Source: Flavobacterium sp. (GTDB taxonomy: Bacteria; Bacteroidota; Bacteroidia; Flavobacteriales; Flavobacteriaceae). Taken from it: a stretch of 64,000 nt of DNA. The notes beneath the pieces are model-generated. The model saw nothing but the letters and a program-made list of their open reading frames with translations, was not told the origin of the DNA and did not search any database. The translations under genes and the position numbers were made by a program. The stretch is from assembly GCA_016787805.1 (NCBI GenBank), contig JAEUTY010000028.1, forward strand, positions 1-64,000. The letters run 5' to 3'. Every line of letters starts with the position of its first letter. The stretch's first letter is position 1. Below are positions 34,054 to 43,278 of this stretch, piece by piece.

Positions 34054-34869
34054 TTAATATAAATTAAATTTTGATGGCTTAATTACTATGCCAAATCTAA
34101 TCATCTGTGTTTTTACTTTGTAATTAATTAGGTTTTCAGCATACCCATAATAGTAATTTATAGATAAATATTGATTTGCATTTTTACTTAATCTAAATGC
34201 AATTTGAGAATTAAATGCACCTTTATTATCCCAAGACGCACCTTTTCTTAAAGTTAAATCGAAAATAATTTTATCATTTATGAATTTTTGATTATAACTT
34301 ACTTCACCATATCCAACATAATTTATTAAATCTGGGTTGTCATATTTATAATCAAAAGGGTACCATAATTTAACAAATAAATAAGCTCTATTAGATAAAA
34401 AAGTTTTGTAATCCATACATATTCTGTTCCATGATCTTGAATCTATACTATCTCTTCCATTAGACTCATGTTCAAAAGTTATTGCAATGAAATTCAAACA
34501 ATTATTCTTTCTTATAAAAAATTTTCCAATTCCAATTGCGGGATTATAATTATTCTCTTTAAACGGGCTAGAATTTCTGTAAATATCCCAGAATGATTTT
34601 TGAGTATATGTTAAAAAAGCATAAGTATTAAAAGGTAAATTTGTATTTGTTAATCTTTGTTTAAAACTAATTTGAAATTTTGCGTCACTTGAATTATTTG
34701 AAATTTTCTCATTCAAAGAAATACCAGTTAAAAAATAATTATCCTGAAAAATTGTAAAGCTTGGTGCTTTTATAAATAAAAGATTTAAAGAATCTTTACT
34801 TACAATCTGACAAAATACTATATTCTCGAATGCAAAAAATAAAATTATAGAAACAGTAATCCTTTTCAT
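34054..34869 (-). CDS. Outer membrane phospholipase A (OMPLA family)
   Basis: A 271-residue outer-membrane beta-barrel enzyme that hydrolyses phospholipids. Signal peptide MKRITVSIILFFAFENIVFCQ. The OMPLA catalytic signature is present: ITFEHESNGRDSIDSRSWNR, giving the His and Ser (HxSNG) and the Asn of the triad in the following RSWNR segment. Strand-like repeats follow to a C-terminal IRFGIVIKPSKFNLY. It is the last gene of a run of same-strand envelope genes downstream of the ABC efflux operon. It may have a role in outer-membrane lipid homeostasis or release. Confidence 0.88.
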   Translation of the reverse strand: MKRITVSIILFFAFENIVFCQIVSKDSLNLLFIKAPSFTIFQDNYFLTGISLNEKISNNSSDAKFQISFKQRLTNTNLPFNTYAFLTYTQKSFWDIYRNSSPFKENNYNPAIGIGKFFIRKNNCLNFIAITFEHESNGRDSIDSRSWNRICMDYKTFLSNRAYLFVKLWYPFDYKYDNPDLINYVGYGEVSYNQKFINDKIIFDLTLRKGASWDNKGAFNSQIAFRLSKNANQYLSINYYYGYAENLINYKVKTQMIRFGIVIKPSKFNLY

Positions 34870-34919
34870 TTACAATTATTGGTGTTCATCATCGAACTAA
34901 TGTTAATTATTCTTTTTAA

Positions 34920-35576
34920 TTATTCATTTGAAGGAATTTTTTCTTTTAAATAACTTATAGCTTCATTAACACTATCCGTAAAAAGAATTAATTCTAAATC
35001 ATTAGTACTGATAGTACCCCATTCTATCATTTTTTTTAATTGAGGATCAACTGCTGAATAATATTTTGTTCCAAAAACAATTAAGGGTAATTGCTTTATT
35101 TTTTTTGTTTGAATTAAAGTTAGTGTCTCGAAAAATTCATCAAGGGTTCCAAATCCTCCTGGAAAAACTACAAACGCAAGTGAATATTTGCGCAATAACT
35201 CTTTTCTAATAAAAAAATGATTAAAGGTTACATATTTATCAAGGTAAATATTAGGTTTTTGTTCTTTTGGTAACAATATGTTACATCCCATAGATAGACC
35301 ATTTGCCTCTTTTGCTCCTCTATTTGCAGCTTCCATAATTCCCCCTCCACCTCCGGTCATTGTTGTATAACCTAATTTTGCAATTTCTGTTCCAAGTTTT
35401 CTGGCTTTACAATAATATGGCGAGTCTTCTTTTATTCTTGCTGATCCAAAAACAGTTATACATGGAGAGATTACACGAAAAGCACTAAAACCTTTTACAA
35501 ATTGCTTTAAAACACTTACGATAAAAAGTAATTCGTTTATATGACTTTTAGTAACTTGTCTGAAATTATTTCTCAT
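34920..35576 (-). CDS. LOG family (TIGR00730) Rossmann-fold protein
   Basis: A 218-residue member of the LOG/YgdH family; characterised members release cytokinin bases from nucleoside monophosphates (phosphoribohydrolases). The motifs are MTGGGGGIMEAANRGAKEAN and the signature VFPGGFGTLDEFFETLTLIQ, both complete, so it is likely active. The start at 35576 gives a slightly N-terminally extended protein. It sits within the envelope cargo run after the efflux operon and has no obvious link to those functions. Confidence 0.92.
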   Translation of the reverse strand: MRNNFRQVTKSHINELLFIVSVLKQFVKGFSAFRVISPCITVFGSARIKEDSPYYCKARKLGTEIAKLGYTTMTGGGGGIMEAANRGAKEANGLSMGCNILLPKEQKPNIYLDKYVTFNHFFIRKELLRKYSLAFVVFPGGFGTLDEFFETLTLIQTKKIKQLPLIVFGTKYYSAVDPQLKKMIEWGTISTNDLELILFTDSVNEAISYLKEKIPSNE

Positions 35577-35622
35577 ATTTAATTAAATTACATTTTGTAT
35601 TTGCATTATTTTAATTTTAAAA

Positions 35623-36006
35623 TCATTTACTTATTTTTTTTAAAATAATAGTTTTAGAAAAAAGCATTTTTTTTACCACAAGTTCAATTTCATTATTATT
35701 TATCAACCTTAACTCGCCATTTGCTTTCATTCCTGATGGAGCTATCATCTGACCTTTGAATAAATTCTTTTGATTATCGTAGATAAAATCCTTCAATAGA
35801 ATATGACCTTTTTTCTCATCTTTATCTTCTCCAGAAACTTCTATTATTTTCCCAAAGAAGACATTCTTATCTTCATAAATAATAATTTGTCTTTTTGAAT
35901 TTGAGAAAATCCATTTACCTGTGATTGCACTATTTGAAATAGAAATAAAAGACATTAAGAGTATTGAAAAAAATACAATTACAGAGTATAAGACCATTTT
36001 TTTCAT
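35623..36006 (-). CDS. DUF2147-like exported protein
   Basis: A 127-residue protein starting at MKKMVLYSVIVFFSILLMSF, a signal peptide or signal anchor; the longer open frame would overlap the cupin gene, so the start at 36006 is used. The core ITGKWIFSNSKRQIIIYEDK, FFGKIIEVSGEDKD, LLKDFIYDNQKNLFKGQMI and the NGELRLINNNEIELV strands resemble DUF2147, a small lipocalin-like exported domain of unknown function. Eight bases separate it from the upstream cupin gene. Confidence 0.75.
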   Translation of the reverse strand: MKKMVLYSVIVFFSILLMSFISISNSAITGKWIFSNSKRQIIIYEDKNVFFGKIIEVSGEDKDEKKGHILLKDFIYDNQKNLFKGQMIAPSGMKANGELRLINNNEIELVVKKMLFSKTIILKKISK

Positions 36007-36013
36007 AGTATTA

Positions 36014-36304
36014 TTAGTATTTAAAAAGTAATAATTGACTTTCATCATTTGCAATAATTTTATGCTCAACATTTGAATTTATATTTACATAATCACCATT
36101 CGTTAGTGTTTCAATAGTATTATTTTCATCCTGATATATGATTTCTCCTGTTATGCAAAATAAAATAACATTCGTTTTTGAAACATGCTCTTTTAATTCA
36201 CCTCCTTTTTTGAGACAAATAGAAATGATTTGACCTTTTTCATTAGTGTTTAATGCGATCATTGAGATTGTTTTATCACTTGGATGTAAGTTGGCTAAAT
36301 TCAT
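36014..36304 (-). CDS. Cupin domain protein
   Basis: A 96-residue single cupin barrel. The two cupin motifs are recognisable: GGELKEHVSKTNVILFCITG and the later NGDYVNINSNVEHKIIANDE. Only some of the usual metal-binding His/Glu residues remain (H in ELKEH, H in VEHKI), so metal binding is uncertain. It probably acts as a small ligand-binding protein. Its start overlaps the end of the lipoprotein gene by four bases, placing it in the same transcript. Confidence 0.82.
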   Translation of the reverse strand: MNLANLHPSDKTISMIALNTNEKGQIISICLKKGGELKEHVSKTNVILFCITGEIIYQDENNTIETLTNGDYVNINSNVEHKIIANDESQLLLFKY

Positions 36305-36717
36305 TTAAAATAATAATTAAACTCTTCAAATGAACCTTTAAGTTCACTATAAATATTCTCAGCTTCTGTAATGGTTTTAGCTTCTGAAAAATCATTTGTT
36401 TTTTGAATAAATGGAACTAACCATTTGTGTAATTCGTCGTGTGCTTTACCCGACATAGTACAATTTGAAGTAAGTTGATTAATATTATCTTGAAGTTTTT
36501 TTGAAAGGATTTTATAATCATTAATTTCTTTACCATTGAAATTATTTATATCAGCTTCCATATTAGTGATATACTTTTTCATTGAAGGAATTACAATCCA
36601 TTTATCCCCTTTATTGAGCTCAATGTTATTTACATTAATTGGTTTGTCATTATCTTTTTTGCAAGCTTGAATAGATAAAATAAGAAACAATAGAGTTAAA
36701 AATTTAATTTTTTTCAT
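36301..36717 (-). CDS. Lipoprotein of unknown function
   Basis: A 138-residue lipoprotein. The signal peptide ends in a clear lipobox (LSIQAC, Cys 19). The mature part is helical (NMEADINNFNGKEINDYKIL, TSNCTMSGKAHDELHKWLVP) and resembles small four-helix periplasmic proteins; the CTMSGKAHDELH segment with Cys, Met and His could bind metal or heme, but this is speculative. It overlaps the upstream membrane protein gene by 14 bases. Confidence 0.75.
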   Translation of the reverse strand: MKKIKFLTLLFLILSIQACKKDNDKPINVNNIELNKGDKWIVIPSMKKYITNMEADINNFNGKEINDYKILSKKLQDNINQLTSNCTMSGKAHDELHKWLVPFIQKTNDFSEAKTITEAENIYSELKGSFEEFNYYFK

Positions 36718-37108
36718 GTTTTAGTTTTTTAGTATTTAAAATGTAATTTGATGATACAATTGCTATTAGAGTTATTATTATTCTAAAAATTAATGCGTAA
36801 AAAGTTTTCAATTCATAAACACCTCCAAATGATGCGTAAATTCCTAATGTTCCAAGAGTAAAAAGCAATATGAAGACCGCGATAATTAGTATTTTAACAG
36901 TCCAGTCTTTTTTTCGTAATAATCCCCAAGAGGCAGAAAGGAACAACAATGAGCAAACGAAATTTGCTATTACAACAAATAGGACATAATTTCCTTCTTT
37001 TTCTCGAATATCAAATAAGTTTAGAAAGATTGAAGTGGTTAGGAATAAAGATAATATCCCAATACAAAAAAGTACAATTGCTATTATAATTGATAATTTA
37101 TTTTTCAT
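36704..37108 (-). CDS. Four-TM membrane protein
   Basis: A 134-residue integral membrane protein with four predicted transmembrane helices: LSIIIAIVLFCIGILSLFLT, NYVLFVVIANFVCSLLFLSA, VKILIIAVFILLFTLGTLGI and FYALIFRIIITLIAIVSSNY. No family recognised. It begins four bases after the last permease gene of the efflux operon and overlaps the lipoprotein gene, so it may be part of the same transcript. A role as an accessory subunit of the transporter is possible but unproven. Confidence 0.72.
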   Translation of the reverse strand: MKNKLSIIIAIVLFCIGILSLFLTTSIFLNLFDIREKEGNYVLFVVIANFVCSLLFLSASWGLLRKKDWTVKILIIAVFILLFTLGTLGIYASFGGVYELKTFYALIFRIIITLIAIVSSNYILNTKKLKHEKN

Positions 37109-37112
37109 TTTT

Positions 37113-38231
37113 TTAGTTTGTTTTTTTATACATTTTTACTGCCAACCCGTTAATAACTATACCATAGCCAAGCATTCCCAGAATGTAGGGATAAATTACA
37201 GATAACCCACTTCCTTTTAACAAAAGCATTCGGTTGATTTCTACAATGTATTTTATCGGGTTTATGATGTTAATTATTTGAGCCCATTTAGGCATAGTTT
37301 CTGTTGGGGTGAATAATCCACACATCAAAATGAAAATAATGATGAAAAAGAAACTAATAAATAAACCCTGTTGTTGTGTATCTACAATTGTAGATATTAA
37401 AAGTCCAAAACCTAATGGAACTAATAGGAAAATAGCTAAGAACAACTCTAATAATAAAGGATTTCCAACTATTGGAATATCAAAAATTAATTTTCCCATA
37501 ATTAAACCTGTCCAAAAAATAAAATGACCTATTATCCAAAATGGAACTAATTTCCCAATTATAAATTCATACTTTTTTATGGGTGTAACATTCAATTGTT
37601 CGATTGTTCCGATTTCTTTTTCTTTTACTATGTTTAAAGCACATAATAAAATAATAATAAAAGTCATTATTTCTGCTACAATACCCGGAACCATAATGGT
37701 TTTATAATCTAAAGTTGTATTGTACCAATAGTTTGTAACAGGAATAATTCTTGAAGTAGTATTGAAATCCGTTTTTATTTTTACATCGGCATTTGAAGGA
37801 CTGAAAAATTCACTAACTATAGTACTCGCATAATTATTTGTAATTCCTGCTTTAGTATTATTTAAAGCATTTATTTGAAATTGAAAAGACGAATTATTGT
37901 TCGATACTAACTCTTTTTCAAAATTTTCTGGAATTACTAAAATCAAGTCAACTTCATCTTTTAGCAACAAATTATCTGCTTGTTTTTGCGAATTTATTTG
38001 ATGTTTTAAACTAAAAAAACCTGAACCTGTAAACTTTTCTTTTAGTTTAAAAGACATATTCGAATGGTTCATATCCCAAATAGCTAAATTCAAATTTTTG
38101 ATATCATAACTTGCTGCATTTGAAAGTAAAATAATTTGAAAGATGGGCAAAATTGTCATCATTGGTAAGAGTTGCTTATTTCTTAAAATCTGCAAAAACT
38201 CTTTTTTAATTAATATCAGTATATTTCTCAT
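37113..38231 (-). CDS. ABC-2 type transporter permease (YbhR-like)
   Basis: A 372-residue inner-membrane permease. One N-terminal helix, a large periplasmic domain (about residues 50-170), then five C-terminal helices (IVAEIMTFIIILLCALNIV onward) with the ABC-2 signature region VKEKEIGTIEQLNVTPIKKYE. Together with the preceding permease and two ATPases it forms a YbhFSR-type exporter. Its start overlaps the stop of the upstream permease by one base. The substrate is unknown; YbhFSR-type pumps move drugs and cations. Confidence 0.92.
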   Translation of the reverse strand: MRNILILIKKEFLQILRNKQLLPMMTILPIFQIILLSNAASYDIKNLNLAIWDMNHSNMSFKLKEKFTGSGFFSLKHQINSQKQADNLLLKDEVDLILVIPENFEKELVSNNNSSFQFQINALNNTKAGITNNYASTIVSEFFSPSNADVKIKTDFNTTSRIIPVTNYWYNTTLDYKTIMVPGIVAEIMTFIIILLCALNIVKEKEIGTIEQLNVTPIKKYEFIIGKLVPFWIIGHFIFWTGLIMGKLIFDIPIVGNPLLLELFLAIFLLVPLGFGLLISTIVDTQQQGLFISFFFIIIFILMCGLFTPTETMPKWAQIINIINPIKYIVEINRMLLLKGSGLSVIYPYILGMLGYGIVINGLAVKMYKKTN

Positions 38232-39340
38232 TATTGATATTGTTTTTGAATTTTTCTAACACTAATTGTAATCAACATTAAAGTCATTCCTAAGAGTATT
38301 AATGTCTCTTTCCAAATAATATGTAAACCTTCTCCTTTAATCATGATTGTCTTTATAATTTTTATAAAGTGTGTAGCAGGAATAATTTTTGAAATGTATT
38401 GCAACACAGCAGGCATACTCTCAATTGGAAAAATAAAACCTGACAAAAGCATTGTTGGCATCATCAAGGAAACCAAACTCATAAACATTGCTGCTTGTTG
38501 AGTTTCAACCATCGTAGATATCAAAATTCCAATTGATAGAGAAGTAATTATGTACAATGTACATTCTAAGGCCAGTAATAGAATAGAACCATTCATAGGA
38601 AGTTTAAAAATGAATATCCCCATGAGAACAACAATAAAACAGTTAATAACTGAAAGTAATAAATAAGGAATGACTTTACCTACAACAATCATTAATGGTT
38701 TAATAGGTGAAATTGATAACAATTCCATAGTTCCTGTTTCTTTTTCTCTTGCCAAAGTAACAGATGTTAACATTACTGAAATAATAAGAAGAATAAGAGC
38801 TATTACTCCAGGAATAAATAAATAGACCGATAACAATTCTGGGTTAAAAATCATCCTTGAACTTATATTAATACCTTTTGCTTGTGTTGTAGGAGAGTAG
38901 TTTAAATAGGTGTAATCATTAATAATACTTGATGCAAAACTGGATATTGAGGTAGCAGTATTAATGTCTGTAGCATCAGATATAATTTGTACTGTTGTTG
39001 ATTTTTGATGTACTAAATCATTTGAAAATTTTGAAGGAAATACAATAACCATTTTTATCTTTCCCTTTTGAAATGCCTTTGGAATTTCTTTAGTATTGCT
39101 CAAATTCTCTTCTAGTTTAAAATAACCCGATGAGAGAATTTTATTTGTTAATCCAATTGAAGCATTATCTTTTGATTGATCAAGAATTGCAATAGGCACA
39201 TCTTTTAAATCAGTATTTAGGGCATAACCAAATAAAATGACCAAAACCACCGGTAACAAAAACAAAATAAGTACTGTTCTTGTATCTCTTAAAATGTGGT
39301 AAAATTCTTTTTTTACAAAACCTAAAAATTGTTTTTTCAT
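38231..39340 (-). CDS. ABC-2 type transporter permease (YbhS-like)
   Basis: A 369-residue permease with the same architecture as its downstream neighbour (N-terminal helix, periplasmic domain, five helices), and similar in sequence: REKETGTMELLSISPIKPLM corresponds to KEKEIGTIEQLNVTPIKKYE in the other. The two probably form a heterodimer. It lies six bases after the second ATPase gene. The IPVALIL-type N-terminus (TVLILFLLPVVLVILFGYAL) is typical of the family. Confidence 0.92.
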   Translation of the reverse strand: MKKQFLGFVKKEFYHILRDTRTVLILFLLPVVLVILFGYALNTDLKDVPIAILDQSKDNASIGLTNKILSSGYFKLEENLSNTKEIPKAFQKGKIKMVIVFPSKFSNDLVHQKSTTVQIISDATDINTATSISSFASSIINDYTYLNYSPTTQAKGINISSRMIFNPELLSVYLFIPGVIALILLIISVMLTSVTLAREKETGTMELLSISPIKPLMIVVGKVIPYLLLSVINCFIVVLMGIFIFKLPMNGSILLLALECTLYIITSLSIGILISTMVETQQAAMFMSLVSLMMPTMLLSGFIFPIESMPAVLQYISKIIPATHFIKIIKTIMIKGEGLHIIWKETLILLGMTLMLITISVRKIQKQYQ

Positions 39341-39346
39341 AGACTT

Positions 39347-40081
39347 TTATTTTGTTGATGTTCCTCGTGCTAAAATTTGAAATACATCATCCATAGAATT
39401 AACTTCGTACATGTTTTTTAATTCATTGGGAGTTCCTAATGCTTTTACTTTTCCGTCTACCATAATTGATACCCTATCACAATATTCAGCTTCATCCATG
39501 TAATGAGTTGTAACAAATATTGTTACTCCATTTGCAGCAGCTTCATATATTAAATCCCAAAATTGTCTTCTAGTTATAGGGTCAACTCCTCCAGTAGGTT
39601 CATCTAAAAAAATGACTTTCGGTTCATGTATTAATGCTAGTGAAAATGACAACTTTTGTTTCCATCCTAAAGGAATTTCACTTACAAGTTTATTTTTTAC
39701 TTTTTCTAAACTATACTTTTCAATTATTGCATTAGCTTTTAATTTCAAAACTGTTTTTGAAAGCCCATAAATACCTCCATAAAATTGTATGTTTTCAAGA
39801 ATGGTTAAATCATCATACAATGAGAATTTTTGGCTCATGTATCCAATGTTTTTCTTGACATCTTCAGAATTTGTAGCAATATCATATCCTGCTACAATTG
39901 CCGTTCCTGAAGATGGAGTTAGTAAGCCACAAAGCATTCGCATTGCGGTAGTTTTTCCGGCACCATTAGCCCCTAAAAAGCCGAATATTTCACCTTTGCC
40001 TACTTTAAAAGTTATTGCATTTGTAGCAATAAAATCACCAAATTTTTTGGTTAATTCGTTTACATTTACAACTGTTTCCAT
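39347..40081 (-). CDS. ABC transporter ATPase, second subunit
   Basis: A 244-residue ATPase that powers the ABC-2 exporter. Walker A is GFLGANGAGKTTAMR and Walker B VIFLDEPTGGVDP; the switch His is in FVTTHYMDEAEYCD. The ABC signature region reads SEIPLGWKQKLSFSLALIHE, where the usual LSGG is changed to PLGW, a deviation like that of degenerate sites in heterodimeric ATPases. Its start overlaps the stop of the first ATPase by one base. In E. coli ybhF both halves are one protein. Confidence 0.92.
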   Translation of the reverse strand: METVVNVNELTKKFGDFIATNAITFKVGKGEIFGFLGANGAGKTTAMRMLCGLLTPSSGTAIVAGYDIATNSEDVKKNIGYMSQKFSLYDDLTILENIQFYGGIYGLSKTVLKLKANAIIEKYSLEKVKNKLVSEIPLGWKQKLSFSLALIHEPKVIFLDEPTGGVDPITRRQFWDLIYEAAANGVTIFVTTHYMDEAEYCDRVSIMVDGKVKALGTPNELKNMYEVNSMDDVFQILARGTSTK

Positions 40082-41001
40082 TAGCTTGACTGTTGCATTA
40101 AATACATAAAAGTATCTTCCACTGTTGCGTTTGTTTTATTAACAACAATTGAATTAAAGTTGGCTTCCGTTAAGTAATTTTTAATAGTTTCATCACTTAT
40201 ATTATTATCAGTTGATGCCCAATGTATATACTCGCCAAAAGCATAGCAATAAGTAGATTTCTCCCATTTTCTTAAATGATTAATTAAATCATATTTATTA
40301 TTGGCTTTAATCTCGAATAGTTGAAGAGGAAATGAAGCTGCTACATTCTGAGGTGTTTCAATACTTAAAATAGTTCCATTTTGAATTAATGCAATACGTT
40401 CACACATACTTGCTTCATCCATATATGGAGTTGAAACAAAAATTGTGATACCTTGGCTTTTTATATTGTTTAGCATTTGCCAAAACTCTTTTCTTGAAAC
40501 AGCATCAACACCTGTAGTAGGTTCATCTAATAATAATACTTTGGGTTTGTGAATTAAAGCACAACAAAGTGCTAATTTTTGCTTCATTCCACCTGATAAT
40601 GCACCTGCTTTTCTATTCTTAAAAGGTTCAATTTGAGTGTATATATCCTTTATCAAATGATAGTTTTCTTCAATTGTTGTTCCAAATGCAGTGGCAAAAA
40701 AAGATAAGTTTTCAAAAATTGTCAAATCTTGGTATAAGGAAAATTTTCCGGGCATATAACCAATACTTTCTCTAACATTTGAAATTTCTTTAGTAACATC
40801 TAAATTTTCTAAAAATGCCTGACCACTATCAGGTTTTAATAACGTTGTTAAAATTTTAAACAAGGTTGTTTTTCCAGCACCATCTGGACCAATCAGTCCA
40901 AATAATTCACCACGCTTAATTTCAATACTGATTTGATTTAATGCAATTACTTCATCAAATTTTTTTGAAATATCTTTTATATGGATTGCTATGTCTTTCA
41001 A
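40081..41001 (-). CDS. ABC transporter ATPase, first subunit
   Basis: A 306-residue ATPase. Walker A is GLIGPDGAGKTTLFK, the signature GALSGGMKQKLALCCALIHK and Walker B VLLLDEPTTGVDA; the switch position reads FVSTPYMDEASMCE, with Pro in place of the usual His, so hydrolysis at this site may be impaired. A C-terminal extension (about residues 220-306) is present. With the second ATPase, which keeps the His but has a degenerate signature, it would make an asymmetric pair with one strong catalytic site. Nine bases separate it from the membrane-fusion gene. Confidence 0.92.
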   Translation of the reverse strand: MKDIAIHIKDISKKFDEVIALNQISIEIKRGELFGLIGPDGAGKTTLFKILTTLLKPDSGQAFLENLDVTKEISNVRESIGYMPGKFSLYQDLTIFENLSFFATAFGTTIEENYHLIKDIYTQIEPFKNRKAGALSGGMKQKLALCCALIHKPKVLLLDEPTTGVDAVSRKEFWQMLNNIKSQGITIFVSTPYMDEASMCERIALIQNGTILSIETPQNVAASFPLQLFEIKANNKYDLINHLRKWEKSTYCYAFGEYIHWASTDNNISDETIKNYLTEANFNSIVVNKTNATVEDTFMYLMQQSS

Positions 41002-41009
41002 AATAGTTG

Positions 41010-41939
41010 TTATTTTATAATAATTTCTCCAGGCATTCCCATTTTTAAACTACCATCATTTTTAACCAAAACTTTTACAGCATAAACAAAATTTACACGT
41101 TCTTTTTTGGTCTGAATAATTTTAGGTGTAAACTCAGATTTTGAACTAATCCAATTTATTGTTCCTTTGTATTCTTTATACTTGCCATCTTCAATATCAA
41201 TTCTTACAACAACTTCTTGATTTAGTTTAATTTTGCTTAATTGATCTCCAGAGAAATAAGCTCTTAAAATCATACTTGATAAATCGGCTATTTTATACAA
41301 AGGTTTACCATAGCTTACAATTTCATTTGGTTCTACGAATTTAGCAGTGATAACACCTGTAAATGGATTTACAATTTTAGATTGTGCTATTTGGATATTT
41401 ATTTGTTTAATTTGTTCTTCTATGCTATTAACCTCGTTGGAGTAAGTAGAAGACTGACTATTTAATTGAATATTTTGTGCACTTAATTGACTTTTTTGAA
41501 CATTTATTTGATTTATGATTACATCTATTTGAGCATTAATATCATCAAGTTGCTTTGGTGTAGCTGCTCCTTCATTCAAAAGGTTTTTTATTCTGCTTTG
41601 TTCATTTTTCAAGGCCTTTAATTGAGCTTCTGAAGTTTTTATTTGATTTCTATAAATTGTAACTTGACTTTCAATATTTGGTTTTTTACTATTTACAGTT
41701 TGTTGATTAGCAAGTAATGTTAGTTTTTGCTGATGTAATAAAATAGTATCTATACTAACAACTATTTCATTAGCATAAATTTCTTGTCCTTCTTCAATTT
41801 TAATAAAGTTTATTTTACCATTTGTTTGTGATGAAACAACCGTTTCAACCGTTTCAAAGTTTCCGTAAGCATCCGCTTCTTTTTCAGAATTACAACTTAA
41901 AAGTATAATTGATGTGAAAAGTGATATTGTTTTTTTCAT
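41010..41939 (-). CDS. HlyD-family membrane fusion protein (lipoprotein)
   Basis: A 309-residue periplasmic adaptor linking the ABC exporter to the TolC channel. The N-terminus is a lipoprotein signal (ISLFTSIILLSC). It continues with the biotinyl-lipoyl half-motif (VSSQTNGKINFIKIEEGQEIY), a long coiled-coil hairpin (about residues 85-180), and the second lipoyl half plus beta barrel (ITAKFVEPNEIVSYGKPLY, AYFSGDQLSKIKLNQEVVVR). The order of genes is the YbhG type. It lies ten bases downstream of the tolC-like gene. Confidence 0.92.
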   Translation of the reverse strand: MKKTISLFTSIILLSCNSEKEADAYGNFETVETVVSSQTNGKINFIKIEEGQEIYANEIVVSIDTILLHQQKLTLLANQQTVNSKKPNIESQVTIYRNQIKTSEAQLKALKNEQSRIKNLLNEGAATPKQLDDINAQIDVIINQINVQKSQLSAQNIQLNSQSSTYSNEVNSIEEQIKQINIQIAQSKIVNPFTGVITAKFVEPNEIVSYGKPLYKIADLSSMILRAYFSGDQLSKIKLNQEVVVRIDIEDGKYKEYKGTINWISSKSEFTPKIIQTKKERVNFVYAVKVLVKNDGSLKMGMPGEIIIK

Positions 41940-41949
41940 GTTGATTTAA

Positions 41950-43209
41950 TTAGTTTCCAGTTAATAATTTTATATCATATTGTGTTGCAACTCTTTGTAA
42001 TTCGTGAATTTTTAGAGTTTGAATTGCGTTTGTTTCAGCATTTTTTTCAATTAAGTAATTCGTAGCTGTAATAATGCCATTATCCAATTCTGCTGCTGAT
42101 ACTTTAGTAATTTTTGTTCTCAATTGAACTATATCTTTATCTGCATCAATCAATTTATCTATTTTATCTAGTTGAAGTAATAAGTTGTTTTTTTGAACAT
42201 TTAGATTTAGTTCGAAAGTTTCTTTTTTAACATCTACATTTTCTAACATCAATTTTTCTTTCTTTTTATTTTTATTAAAAGAATATAATCCTGAAAAATC
42301 CCATGTTACTCTTATGCCAGCTATATAATAAGTATCTGGATTATTATTTAATTGATTTAGTGCTGGTTTTCCGTAACCTAGCTGACCAAAAAGGTTAGAT
42401 GTCGGCTTTATACTAGAATTTTTTAAAAGTGTTTCTTTTTCTATAACTTTTTTTTCGAAATCAAATGATTTGAATTCTGGTCTGTTAGAAAAGTCAACAA
42501 AATCATTATTGTTTACTTCTGTGGGAACTTTTAATAAAGTGCTATCATTGATTTTTGTTCCTGCAAATAGATTAATTACACTTATTGAAGATTTTCTTGT
42601 TGTACTTGACTCGGTGATTTTTTGATTAATGTTTAATAGTTCAACCCTCAAAATGTTAACTTCATTTTCTTTCACAGAACCATATTTTACACCAGCTTCT
42701 AAAATTTTTATTCTTTCTTCAATTTGTAATTTGCTATTATTTAAAATGATAATATTTTCTTGAGCAATAATCGCAGTAAAGAAATATTTTTGGGTTTGCT
42801 CAATGATACTCCTTATTTCAATCTCTGTTTTGTTTGAACTTATATCTGTAAACAAATTTTGAATGTCGTTTTTTATACTATTTACACCTCCATCATAGAT
42901 TATTTGTTTTACATCTAAATAGGATTTGTATTGATTTTTGTCTATTTTTTCAATTTCAACATTGGGTATTGTAATATCTAAACTGGTAACATCAGATTGA
43001 GTTGTCAATTGACCTCCTATACTAAATTGTGGTAACCAAGTATTATTATTAATTTGTTTAGAAATTTTGCTTAATTCCTCCTGAATTTTGTTTTGTTTTA
43101 TCAATGGATAATTTGTTTTAACTCCATTTATACAAGTCTCCAAATCTATTTCTTGTCCCCAAGAATTTGAAATGATAAATAATAGTAGTACTGTAATTGC
43201 TTTTCTCAT
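41950..43209 (-). CDS. TolC family outer-membrane channel
   Basis: A 419-residue outer-membrane efflux protein. Signal peptide MRKAITVLLLFIISNSWG. Two structural repeats are seen, each with long amphipathic helices (NGVKTNYPLIKQNKIQEELS; SVKENEVNILRVELLNINQK) and strands (SYLDVKQIIYDGG; YIAGIRVTWDFSGLYSFNKN). It provides the exit duct for the ABC exporter. It is the first structural gene of the operon; the spacer upstream holds a TGAC(N6)GTCA site that recurs at the tetR promoter. Confidence 0.92.
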   Translation of the reverse strand: MRKAITVLLLFIISNSWGQEIDLETCINGVKTNYPLIKQNKIQEELSKISKQINNNTWLPQFSIGGQLTTQSDVTSLDITIPNVEIEKIDKNQYKSYLDVKQIIYDGGVNSIKNDIQNLFTDISSNKTEIEIRSIIEQTQKYFFTAIIAQENIIILNNSKLQIEERIKILEAGVKYGSVKENEVNILRVELLNINQKITESSTTRKSSISVINLFAGTKINDSTLLKVPTEVNNNDFVDFSNRPEFKSFDFEKKVIEKETLLKNSSIKPTSNLFGQLGYGKPALNQLNNNPDTYYIAGIRVTWDFSGLYSFNKNKKKEKLMLENVDVKKETFELNLNVQKNNLLLQLDKIDKLIDADKDIVQLRTKITKVSAAELDNGIITATNYLIEKNAETNAIQTLKIHELQRVATQYDIKLLTGN

Positions 43210-43240
43210 TTTCTTTATTGACGAATTAGTTAAACATATA

Positions 43241-43259
43241 TGTTTGACGATAATGTCAG
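43241..43259 (-). promoter_or_regulatory. Probable TetR operator upstream of tolC
   Basis: TGTTTGACGATAATGTCAG, with inverted arms TGAC and GTCA, is almost identical (17 of 19) to 43899-43917 upstream of the regulator gene. Confidence 0.65.
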
Positions 43260-43278
43260 TTTGTAGTCAAAAAAAAGG